From: an uncultured Gemmataceae bacterium
GTDB lineage: Bacteria; Planctomycetota; Planctomycetia; Gemmatales; Gemmataceae
Length of the DNA: 64,000 nucleotides
Direction: 5' to 3'
Assembly (NCBI GenBank): GCA_937923405.1
Contig: CALDUY010000002.1
Span: 558,001-622,000, forward strand
Shown here: positions 1 through 7,393 of the stretch, in pieces
How the letters are laid out: each line of letters opens with the position of its first letter
Position numbering within the stretch: the first letter of the stretch is position 1
The notes under the pieces: model-generated
Database searches by the model: none
What the model saw: the letters and a program-made list of their open reading frames with translations, nothing else
Told to the model about the DNA's origin: nothing
Made by a program: the position numbers and the translations under genes

Positions 1-2
1 AC

Positions 3-1115
3 GTGGCACCTTGGTTTCTGGTTCTGTTGTTGGTTTCGATTTTGTTGGTTGGTGGGTGGTTCGCTAACCAGGCTTGGCAACGTTTCAGCTACGCCCGCTA
101 CGCCGCCGAGGCCCAACCTCGCCCCGTTGTCCCCCGCGGAGAACTCACCGATCTAGAGCAAACCAACATTCGCATCTATAAAGAAGCGCGAATGTCCGTG
201 GTCCACATCACCACTCTCGCCGTCCGTACCGATTTCTTCCGCCAATCATTCGAAGTGCCCGAAGGAACTGGCTCCGGCTTCATCTGGGACGAGAAGGGAC
301 ACGTCATCACGAACTATCATGTGATTCGCAACGCCTCCTCGGCCAAGGTAACGCTGTCCGATCAGTCGACTTACAATGCTCGTTACGTCGGCGGGGCCCA
401 GGACAAGGATTTGGCCGTGTTGCTCATCGACGCTCCGCGCAACAAACTCAAGCCGATTGCCATCGGCTCTAGCGACGACTTGCAAGTTGGTCAGCTGGTC
501 TACGCTATTGGCAATCCGTATGGCTTCGATCAAACGCTGACGACTGGCATCATCAGTGCCCTAGGACGCGAACTACCTGTCGAACGAGACAGCACCACGC
601 TCAAGAACATGATTCAAACCGATGCCGCCATCAATCCCGGGAATTCCGGCGGTCCGCTGCTGGACTCTGCAGGTCGGCTCATTGGGATCAACACAGCGAT
701 CTACAGCCGCTCGGGCGCTTCGGCGGGCATCGGCTTCGCCATCCCCGTGGACGAGGTCAATCGCGTTGTGCCGCAGCTGATTCGACATGGCCGAGTGATT
801 CGTCCTAGCCTACAGGCTAAGCTCGCTTCCGATCAACTAGCGCGAGAACTTGGCGTTCGCGAAGGAGCCCTGGTGATTCGTCCCATCGAAGGCGGAGCAG
901 CTCACAAGGCCGGGTTACGGCCAAGCTATCGCGAGTTCGACGGACGAGCCGTACTTGGCGACGTGATTGTCGCCGTCGACAACAAGCGAGTAAAACGGCT
1001 CCGCGATCTATTCGATCATTTAGAGAATTACAAGGTCGGCGATGTCGTTGAATTAACTATCGTTCGCGACGAGGAGCTTCTCAAAGTCAAAGTGACGCTC
1101 GGCCCTGGCGACTGA
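3..1115 (+). CDS. Membrane-anchored HtrA/DegP-like serine protease with one PDZ domain
   Basis: S1C-family protease, expected to degrade misfolded or regulatory proteins in the cell envelope. An N-terminal hydrophobic helix (about residues 4-19) would anchor it, with the protease domain outside the cytoplasm. The catalytic triad is visible: His106 in NYHVIRN, Asp136 in DKDLAVLL and Ser215 in NPGNSGGPL. A single PDZ domain fills about residues 270-365, so the layout is DegS-like rather than the two-PDZ DegP form. The first in-window start is GTG at 3; because the TM helix follows directly, this may be the true start, but an upstream start outside the window cannot be excluded. The 3' end overlaps the convergent methyltransferase gene by 29 bp. 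Confidence 0.9.
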   Translation: MAPWFLVLLLVSILLVGGWFANQAWQRFSYARYAAEAQPRPVVPRGELTDLEQTNIRIYKEARMSVVHITTLAVRTDFFRQSFEVPEGTGSGFIWDEKGHVITNYHVIRNASSAKVTLSDQSTYNARYVGGAQDKDLAVLLIDAPRNKLKPIAIGSSDDLQVGQLVYAIGNPYGFDQTLTTGIISALGRELPVERDSTTLKNMIQTDAAINPGNSGGPLLDSAGRLIGINTAIYSRSGASAGIGFAIPVDEVNRVVPQLIRHGRVIRPSLQAKLASDQLARELGVREGALVIRPIEGGAAHKAGLRPSYREFDGRAVLGDVIVAVDNKRVKRLRDLFDHLENYKVGDVVELTIVRDEELLKVKVTLGPGD

Positions 1116-2511
1116 TCGCGCTGGGCAGTGGCAAGCCGCGCAGAAACTCCTTAGTGATGGTCGTTAACCCCGCTCCCATTGCCCGAGCGACGAGCTGCTC
1201 CACGACGTGCTGGCCTACGCTTGCGCTGTTGAGATAGGCTTCCAACCTTTCCAGCGCGTACAGGTCGTCATCAGGGTCAAAAATGCTGAATGTGGAGACG
1301 GCCCCAACCAGGTGTCCACCTCGATCCAGCAGCGATTCGAGGCGATGTCCCGGACCAGCGACTCCGGCCACGAGTAATTTCGGGCGAGCGACCTGCTTCA
1401 GCCGTCGTTGCAGGGCAGTGGGCATCGACGGATCGAGGCGGATTCGCGGATGCTGGAAGTGGCTTTTTAAGTAACGACAGCGTCGCTTTCCCCACAAACT
1501 CGCGCTAGGATCGATTAGCCCTGTGGTGAGTAACCGCGGTCGTGTCCCAGTGGCTTCATCGGTCAGGTAGGGAAGCAGTTCGTAGGCCATCGCGGCGGTC
1601 ATACTGGCGATCACCTCGAAGCGTTCGTGGAGCCGCTCCGTCGGTTTGAGCGAGGGCTTAGCACGAGTAAGCGGCTGCCACCAGTTGCAGGAGCAAACTT
1701 TCCACGGTCGCAGCGGTAGGCGGGAGCCGCCAACACAGACCGAACCGCCCCCCAAGACCAGTGCCGTGATGCGCACGTTGGTAGCGTGGAACAAGTGAGC
1801 ATCTTCGGGACAAAAGATCGTCGTGGGAGGACGTTCCTCAAGCAACCGTTGCCTCAGCGAGTCGGCCGCCGGAGCATTGAGAAACGCTCGGGGTAGAATC
1901 AGACCAATTGTCCCATCAGGGCGAACGACTTCGTGACTGCGTGCGACAAAGTAATAGGCCAGATCAGCAGCACCGCGCACCTCCGGATAGCGGCCACGCA
2001 GCCAGGCTTTTCGTTGCTCCGGAAGCCGCCCCTCGATGGCATTGAGAAATGGCGGATTGCCCACTACGGCGTCGACGGGTTCCAGCGGTTCGGTCAAAGC
2101 GTCCGCCAGCCGAAGCGCCTGTGGCGGCAAGTGCGGCAGCCGTCGTCGCGCGATCTCCAGTGCCTCCGCATCGATGTCCAGCCCTAGCAGACAATAGCGC
2201 TGCACCAGACGATGAGCTTCGTCGTAACGGAGGTGATTGCATCTGTGTTCGATGAGTCGCTCGCTGAGATAATTGCAAGCCGCCACGAGTAACGCTCCGG
2301 TACCGCAGGCTGGATCGAGTACCCGCACTCGGAGCGGATCTTGACCACGCGCGAGTAGCGGCGCGAGGGTCTGGCGTACCAGGAACGCAGCTAGCTCGAC
2401 GGGAGTGTAGTGACTGCCGTTTGCTCGTCGACGCTGGCGATCGAGAGAGAGTTCATAAACTATAGAGAGTTTTTCACTCTCTATAGTTAGTTTTGCTGGG
2501 TCGTTTGACAT
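1087..2511 (-). CDS. Orphan N6-adenine DNA methyltransferase
   Basis: Class I SAM-dependent DNA methyltransferase predicted to methylate the N6 of adenine. Visible motifs are the YTP segment (residues 35-37) typical of Eco57I/type I-like methylases, motif I DPACGTGALL (from Asp66) and the catalytic motif IV NPPF (152-155). The C-terminal half (about 270-460) would be the target-recognition part. At 474 aa it is too short for a methylase-endonuclease fusion, and no restriction gene or specificity subunit lies nearby, so it is probably a solitary methylase. The start is ATG 2511; codons 8-18 form a perfect 13-bp inverted repeat, which may affect translation. It could instead be a remnant of a larger restriction-modification system. 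Confidence 0.8.
   Translation of the reverse strand: MSNDPAKLTIESEKLSIVYELSLDRQRRRANGSHYTPVELAAFLVRQTLAPLLARGQDPLRVRVLDPACGTGALLVAACNYLSERLIEHRCNHLRYDEAHRLVQRYCLLGLDIDAEALEIARRRLPHLPPQALRLADALTEPLEPVDAVVGNPPFLNAIEGRLPEQRKAWLRGRYPEVRGAADLAYYFVARSHEVVRPDGTIGLILPRAFLNAPAADSLRQRLLEERPPTTIFCPEDAHLFHATNVRITALVLGGGSVCVGGSRLPLRPWKVCSCNWWQPLTRAKPSLKPTERLHERFEVIASMTAAMAYELLPYLTDEATGTRPRLLTTGLIDPSASLWGKRRCRYLKSHFQHPRIRLDPSMPTALQRRLKQVARPKLLVAGVAGPGHRLESLLDRGGHLVGAVSTFSIFDPDDDLYALERLEAYLNSASVGQHVVEQLVARAMGAGLTTITKEFLRGLPLPSAISRQGRASL
2458..2488 (-). promoter_or_regulatory. Perfect 13-bp inverted repeat at the 5' end of the methyltransferase gene
   Basis: Arms 2458-2470 (AACTATAGAGAGT) and 2476-2488 are exact reverse complements separated by the 5-nt loop TTTTC. 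In the minus-strand mRNA the stem covers codons 8-18 of the methyltransferase. It could be a translational attenuator or a binding site for a regulator, possibly the methylase itself. The structure is seen directly; the function is inference. Confidence 0.5.
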
Positions 2512-2624
2512 TTGCTTAGGTTAGTAGCACGGAGCGAAAACTCTCCTAGAATACAACTCCATCCCCGGATTGCGAGTTACGGTGAGGGAATCGATTTCTG
2601 GACGCTCCATCGTGCGAGGTTGCT

Positions 2625-3797
2625 ATGGACAATCGTCCGGTCACTGTTTTATTGATCGACGATCAAGCGATCGTCGCCGAGTCAGTGCGTCGGATGCTTA
2701 GTTCCGAACCAGATATTGTGTTCCACTTTTGCCAAGATCCGGCCAAAGCCATTGAGACCGCCAACGAGATACAGCCGACGGTCATTTTGCAAGACTTGAT
2801 TATGCCCGACATCGACGGGCTGATGCTGGTGAAATTCTTCCGAGCCAACAAGCCAACGCGCGACGTGCCGTTGATCGTCCTCTCCAGCAAAGAAGAACCA
2901 ACGATCAAGGCTCAAGCTTTTGCCCTGGGCGCGAATGACTATCTGGTCAAACTGCCCGACAAACTGGAGGTGATCGCGCGTATCCGCTACCACTCACGCG
3001 GCTACATCGCACTATTGGAACGCAACGAAGCCTATGAGAAGCTGGCTGAAAGTCAGAAGGAACTGGCCGCCGAGATCGCTGGGGCGGAACGCTATGTTCG
3101 TTCGCTGTTGCCCAAGAAGTGGAAGGAGGAGATTTCCATTGACTGGAAGTTTGTACCATCGGCTCAGCTGGGCGGCGACATGTTCGGCTACCACTGGATC
3201 GACAAAGAACATCTGGCGATCTATCTACTCGACGTCTCGGGACACGGAGTGAGTTCCTCGCTGCTGGCCGTTTCCGCGGCCAACGTCCTCTCGGGGCGAT
3301 CGTTGCAGGATACCGACTTTCGCGATCCTGCACAGGTGTTATCTCGTCTCAACGATGTCTTCCAGATGGAACGCCAAGACAACAAGTACTTCACCATCTG
3401 GTACGGGGTGTTCAACAAAACCACGCGACGACTGACCTATTCCAACGCCGGCCATCCCGATGCTCTGGTCTACACTGGGCCGGACTGTGCCAGCGCTAGT
3501 TTGCATCAGTTGACCTCGACGGATCCAATCATCGGCATGATGCCCGAAGGGATGCCGTTTGAGAATCGCACTCTGGAACTAGGACCACATGCGCGGTTAC
3601 TGGTCTACAGCGATGGGGTCTTCGAGATCGAACAGCCCGATGGAGTGATGTGGCAATTTCCTCAGTTCGTCGAGTTTGTTTCCCAATTGCTACCGGACGA
3701 TCAACCGCTGGTCGATCGCATTCACGACAAGACTCGTACTTTGCGTGGGCAGGAGCTATTCGCCGACGACTGGTCGATTGTCGAAGCTCGACTTTGA
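2625..3797 (+). CDS. Response regulator with PP2C (RsbU/SpoIIE-type) phosphatase output
   Basis: Two-domain signalling protein. The N-terminal receiver domain (about 1-125) has the acidic pair Asp12-Asp13 and phospho-acceptor Asp57 in QDLIMPDIDG. A linker helix (about 130-155) leads to a SpoIIE/RsbU-type PP2C domain (about 170-390) with GGDMFG, LDVSGHGVSSS and YSDGVFE metal-binding segments. Such proteins dephosphorylate STAS-domain anti-sigma antagonists. The gene lies 23 bp upstream of the MCP gene of a complete Wsp-like operon on the same strand, so the hybrid CheA (WspE-like) is the likely phosphodonor and this protein the likely output. It replaces the GGDEF regulator WspR of classical Wsp systems. 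Confidence 0.9.
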   Translation: MDNRPVTVLLIDDQAIVAESVRRMLSSEPDIVFHFCQDPAKAIETANEIQPTVILQDLIMPDIDGLMLVKFFRANKPTRDVPLIVLSSKEEPTIKAQAFALGANDYLVKLPDKLEVIARIRYHSRGYIALLERNEAYEKLAESQKELAAEIAGAERYVRSLLPKKWKEEISIDWKFVPSAQLGGDMFGYHWIDKEHLAIYLLDVSGHGVSSSLLAVSAANVLSGRSLQDTDFRDPAQVLSRLNDVFQMERQDNKYFTIWYGVFNKTTRRLTYSNAGHPDALVYTGPDCASASLHQLTSTDPIIGMMPEGMPFENRTLELGPHARLLVYSDGVFEIEQPDGVMWQFPQFVEFVSQLLPDDQPLVDRIHDKTRTLRGQELFADDWSIVEARL

Positions 3798-3820
3798 TTT
3801 TGCCAAGGAGTTTTCTTGCG

Positions 3821-5473
3821 ATGCGTTGGCGTCTCACCGACTATAGCATCCGTGCCCGACTCTATGTGTTAGGAGTGCTGGCCTTCAGTTCCACCCTGAT
3901 TGTTCTGCTAGCGGCAATCTATCTAGTGTACCAGTATCGTGTCGAGGGACCACGGCACATTCCCATTAAATACAAACGGATGACTCGCGCCGAGGTGGCC
4001 CCGCCTTCGATCTATCTCATCGAGTTGTACTTGGTGTTACAAGAGTTGGAGACTTTGACCAAGCCGGAGGAGATCCGTGAGCGGCTGACGCAGGTAGACG
4101 AACTAGCGAAGCAGTATGACCGCAAATATGCCGAGGCCATAGAGAGATTAACCAATTCAACATTTCGTCGTCGAATGGAAAATGAGATAGATCGGACAGC
4201 CCGCGAGTTAATCCGGGTGGCGCGAACCGAGTATCTTCCGTTGATTGGTCAGCCAGGTATGCAGGCGAAAATCTCTGAGGTGCTGCGCACGCGAATCTTG
4301 CAGGCGTTTCGCGAGCATCGCAAAGCCGCCACTGAGATGGATCAAGCCCTCCAACGCGAGATCGATCATCTCGATGAGCAGTTGATTTCGGATGCCCGAA
4401 CGTCGCTGTTTTGGTTGGCCGTCGTCAGCATCGGAATGCTAATCGTGGGCACGCTGATTGCCTACTTAACCATGCGCGGCATCGTCGAAGGTACGCAGGT
4501 GTTGATTCACCGAGTTGAAGAAATGTCGTTAGGAACCAGTGATTTAACCGTGCGTATCCCCGTGGAGACACGGGACGAGATGGGCCGACTCGCCGAAGGC
4601 ATCAACAAAATGATCGCCAAAATTCAGTCGATCGTGTTGAAGGTGCGTGAATCGAGTATTCAGCTACTCTCGACGGCCTCGGAGATCGCGGCGACGGCTC
4701 GAGAACAAGAGGCAACCGTGCAGGGCTTCTCCAGTTCGACGACGCAGGTGGCCGCCGCTGTCCGGGAGATTACGGCCACAAGTAAGGAACTTTCCGGAGC
4801 GATGAACGAGGTGAATGAACGAGCCAACCAAGCCGCCATGCTGGCCAACACCGGCCGTTCTCGTCTGGTCAGCATGGAAGCGACCATGAATCATCTCGTG
4901 GAATCGACGGCGTCGATCTCAAGCAAACTCGCCATGATTCGCGAGAAGGCCGACAATATCACGATGGTCGTCACCACCATCACCAAGGTTGCCGATCAAA
5001 CTAACCTGCTGTCGATCAATGCGGCCATCGAAGCCGAGAAGGCCGGCGAGTATGGACGCGGCTTCCTCGTCGTCGCCCGGGAAATCCGACGACTCGCTGA
5101 CCAAACCGCCGTGGCTACGCTTGACATCGAAAATATGGTTCGCCACATGCAGGAGGCAGTCACCAGTGGCGTAATGCAGATGGACAAATTCTCCGAGGAA
5201 GTGCGTTCCGGCGTGGGAAAAGTCGCCGAAATCAACGGACAAACGGGTAAAATCATCGAAGAAGTACATGGCCTGACTGCACGTTACTGCGAAGTGAACG
5301 AGGGGATGAAGAATCAGGCCATTGGAGCTGAGCAGATCAACGAGGCAATGGCCAGCATGGCTAGTAATATCCGGCAGACGGCGGCTTCGTTGGAAGAGTT
5401 CAAACGAGCCACCGATCATCTACGGAGCAGTGTCGAGTTGCTCAATCAGGAAATCGCTCAGTTCAAGAGCTAA
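3821..5473 (+). CDS. Methyl-accepting chemotaxis protein (WspA-like)
   Basis: Membrane chemoreceptor of 550 aa. TM1 is at about residues 14-37, followed by an extracytoplasmic helical sensor of about 155 residues, TM2 at 196-218, a HAMP domain at about 219-272 and a long cytoplasmic signalling coiled coil. The signalling tip region (NAAIEAEKAGEYGRGF, around residue 406) is well conserved. I chose ATG 3821 because AAGGAG lies 10 nt upstream and TM1 follows immediately; the frame stays open upstream into the phosphatase gene but that part is overlap. The first gene of the wspABCDEF-like order, it probably senses an envelope or surface cue rather than a swimming attractant. Confidence 0.92.
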   Translation: MRWRLTDYSIRARLYVLGVLAFSSTLIVLLAAIYLVYQYRVEGPRHIPIKYKRMTRAEVAPPSIYLIELYLVLQELETLTKPEEIRERLTQVDELAKQYDRKYAEAIERLTNSTFRRRMENEIDRTARELIRVARTEYLPLIGQPGMQAKISEVLRTRILQAFREHRKAATEMDQALQREIDHLDEQLISDARTSLFWLAVVSIGMLIVGTLIAYLTMRGIVEGTQVLIHRVEEMSLGTSDLTVRIPVETRDEMGRLAEGINKMIAKIQSIVLKVRESSIQLLSTASEIAATAREQEATVQGFSSSTTQVAAAVREITATSKELSGAMNEVNERANQAAMLANTGRSRLVSMEATMNHLVESTASISSKLAMIREKADNITMVVTTITKVADQTNLLSINAAIEAEKAGEYGRGFLVVAREIRRLADQTAVATLDIENMVRHMQEAVTSGVMQMDKFSEEVRSGVGKVAEINGQTGKIIEEVHGLTARYCEVNEGMKNQAIGAEQINEAMASMASNIRQTAASLEEFKRATDHLRSSVELLNQEIAQFKS

Positions 5474-5481
5474 ACCAACCG

Positions 5482-5931
5482 ATGCTCGTGCTGATGTTTC
5501 AAATTGGCGACAATCGACTCGCGCTCGACATCCGACGAGTACGCGAAGTCGTGCCGCGTGTGCATCTGGATCGACCAACGATGGCTCCCGACTGGTTGGC
5601 CGGGCTGTTCGTCTATCGAGGCCACCCCGTCCCCGTACTCGATTTGCACCACTTACTCGGTGCCGGCGAGTGTCCGCCGCATCTATCTAGCCGTATTATT
5701 CTGGTGCCGCTCGAACGCGAGGGGGGAGACGAAAGGCTCATCGGGTTGCTCGCCGCCCAGGTCGCGGATATTCGCGAAATCAACGCCAACGCTCCCAGCA
5801 TGCCTTCACTGGACAGCAGCAGTCAGGCGCGACTCGGCCAGACGTTGGTCGAGGGAGATACTATTCTGCACTTACTGGATCTTGATCATCTTCTACCGGA
5901 TCCCGTGAGAAAGCGGTTACCGCCGCCATGA
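5482..5931 (+). CDS. CheW-like coupling protein (WspB-like)
   Basis: Small scaffold of 149 aa made of one CheW domain, which links the receptor to the histidine kinase. The typical segments are present: a start of the form FQIGDNRLALDIRRVREVV, then WLAGLFVYRGHPVPVLDL. It begins 8 nt after the receptor stop and overlaps the cheR-like start by 4 bp (ATGA), so translation is probably coupled. Assignment to the WspB position rests on gene order. Confidence 0.9.
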   Translation: MLVLMFQIGDNRLALDIRRVREVVPRVHLDRPTMAPDWLAGLFVYRGHPVPVLDLHHLLGAGECPPHLSSRIILVPLEREGGDERLIGLLAAQVADIREINANAPSMPSLDSSSQARLGQTLVEGDTILHLLDLDHLLPDPVRKRLPPP

Positions 5932-6725
5932 TGCTCAATACTCTCCTAGCCACTGTTCAGGATCGAACGGGAATGGATCCCGCGACGCTGGGACTATGCT
6001 CCGTGCAACACGCTATTGAAACACGACGCAAACAACTGGATCTATCCGAGCTGGAGTACCTTCGCCTTGTGCAAGAGAGTTCTACCGAGTTTGTCCACTT
6101 TGTCAATCAGATTGTTGTGCCGGAAACCTGGTTCTTCCGTGGCGGCGAGGTGTTTACTCATATTGCTGAGGTGATTCGGCAGGTTATGAACAGTCGAACC
6201 ACTCCTTTTCGCGTGTTGAGTCTGCCTTGTAGCACTGGCGAGGAGCCGTACTCTTTGGCCATCGCTCTGACGGAACGTGGTGTACCGCAACGCTTGCGGA
6301 GCATCGATGGCGTAGACCTCAGTAGCACGGCTATTGAGGCGGCCCGACGCGGGATCTACGGCGAGTTATCTTTTCGCCAGACCACGCCGGAACTCAAATC
6401 CCGCTACTTCCGCATTGTGCCCGGCGGACTGCAGCTCGACCCGCTCATTCGCGAAAGTGTGCAATTTCAGGTCGGCAATCTCCTCGATCCGGGTTTGTTG
6501 CTTTGGCAGAAACCTTATGATCTAGTCTTTTGTCGCAATCTGTTCATTTACTTTTCGCCCGAGGCTCGGCAACGCGGTCTGACGGTGCTAGTGCGGCTGG
6601 TGACTCCGGGGGGGCTGTTGGCCGTTGGGCACGCCGAATCGATCCCAGCCACGGATACTCGTTTCGAGCGTACAGGACCGCTGGGCTGTTTCCTTTATCG
6701 TCGCACTCGGGAGGGGATCGCGTGA
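5928..6725 (+). CDS. CheR-type receptor glutamate methyltransferase (WspC-like)
   Basis: SAM-dependent methyltransferase that methylates glutamates on the MCP and so sets receptor sensitivity. The CheR features are clear: an N-terminal helical domain, ETWFFRGG before the SAM-binding fold, LSLPCSTGEEPYSLAI as the glycine-rich SAM motif, and CRNLFIYFS near the C-terminal part. At 265 aa it lacks the C-terminal TPR extension found in Pseudomonas WspC. The start overlaps the upstream CheW stop (ATGA) and its own stop overlaps the next start (GTGA). Confidence 0.93.
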   Translation: MMLNTLLATVQDRTGMDPATLGLCSVQHAIETRRKQLDLSELEYLRLVQESSTEFVHFVNQIVVPETWFFRGGEVFTHIAEVIRQVMNSRTTPFRVLSLPCSTGEEPYSLAIALTERGVPQRLRSIDGVDLSSTAIEAARRGIYGELSFRQTTPELKSRYFRIVPGGLQLDPLIRESVQFQVGNLLDPGLLLWQKPYDLVFCRNLFIYFSPEARQRGLTVLVRLVTPGGLLAVGHAESIPATDTRFERTGPLGCFLYRRTREGIA

Positions 6726-7393
6726 ACACGCTACCCGTCGTGACCGACTGCTGGAACCAGATCGGAGTACGTGGCGATCACTCTTGCCCCGAGCTACCGC
6801 GCGTTGTGCATTGCCACAACTGCTCAGTGTTCGCTAGTGCGGGCCGACGTTTCCTCAACGCTCCTTCTCCCGATGGTTATCTCGAAGAGTGGACGCGACG
6901 ATTGGCCGCGCCGATCGAGATCACTTCCAGCGACCTGACCGGCGTGTTGATCTTTCGCCTGGCCGAGGAATGGCTCGCTTTGTCAGTATTGGTACTGGTC
7001 GAGGTCACGCTGCCACGTCCGATTCATCGCATCCCGCATCGCGGCGGCATTCTCGCGGGGCTGGTCAACATTCGCGGTGAGTTACACTTGTGCGCCCGAT
7101 TGGATCAGATTCTTGGCGTGGATCGCAGCGAAGTAGCCTGCTCCATTTCGCGAACTGGACGGTCGTTGGAACGCTTGCTCGTGCTACACCGGGAGGACGA
7201 ACGCTGGGTTGTCGCTGTCGACGAGGTCGATCAAGTCTATCGCGTTGCTCTGAATGAACTGGTCGAAGTGCCGCCGACCATCAGCCGCGCTTTGGTCCGA
7301 CTCAGTCGAGGCGTGTTTCATTGGCAGGGCAAATCGATCGGGTTGCTCGATGACGAACGACTTTTTCAAACGCTGCGCGGGAGGTTGCGATGA
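6722..7393 (+). CDS. CheW-like protein with N-terminal Cys cluster (WspD-like)
   Basis: Second CheW scaffold of the cluster, 223 aa. Residues about 70-220 are a CheW domain (LVNIRGELHLCARLDQIL). The N-terminus carries Cys10, Cys22, Cys31 and Cys34 in a CWNQIGVRGD...CPEL...HCHNC arrangement that I recognise as the signature of WspD proteins and that could bind a metal. I chose GTG 6722 because it overlaps the cheR stop (GTGA) and includes this conserved segment. Its stop overlaps the next start by 4 bp. Confidence 0.88.
   Translation: MNTLPVVTDCWNQIGVRGDHSCPELPRVVHCHNCSVFASAGRRFLNAPSPDGYLEEWTRRLAAPIEITSSDLTGVLIFRLAEEWLALSVLVLVEVTLPRPIHRIPHRGGILAGLVNIRGELHLCARLDQILGVDRSEVACSISRTGRSLERLLVLHREDERWVVAVDEVDQVYRVALNELVEVPPTISRALVRLSRGVFHWQGKSIGLLDDERLFQTLRGRLR

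Noticed and set aside
1087..2511. Type IIG restriction-methylase or a full restriction-modification locus
   Set aside because: The protein has only methylase and target-recognition parts, and no endonuclease gene is adjacent in the window.
3650..3820. Upstream extension of the receptor gene by 57 codons
   Set aside because: It overlaps the end of the phosphatase gene, has no receptor-like sequence, and ATG 3821 has a good ribosome site followed by the TM helix.
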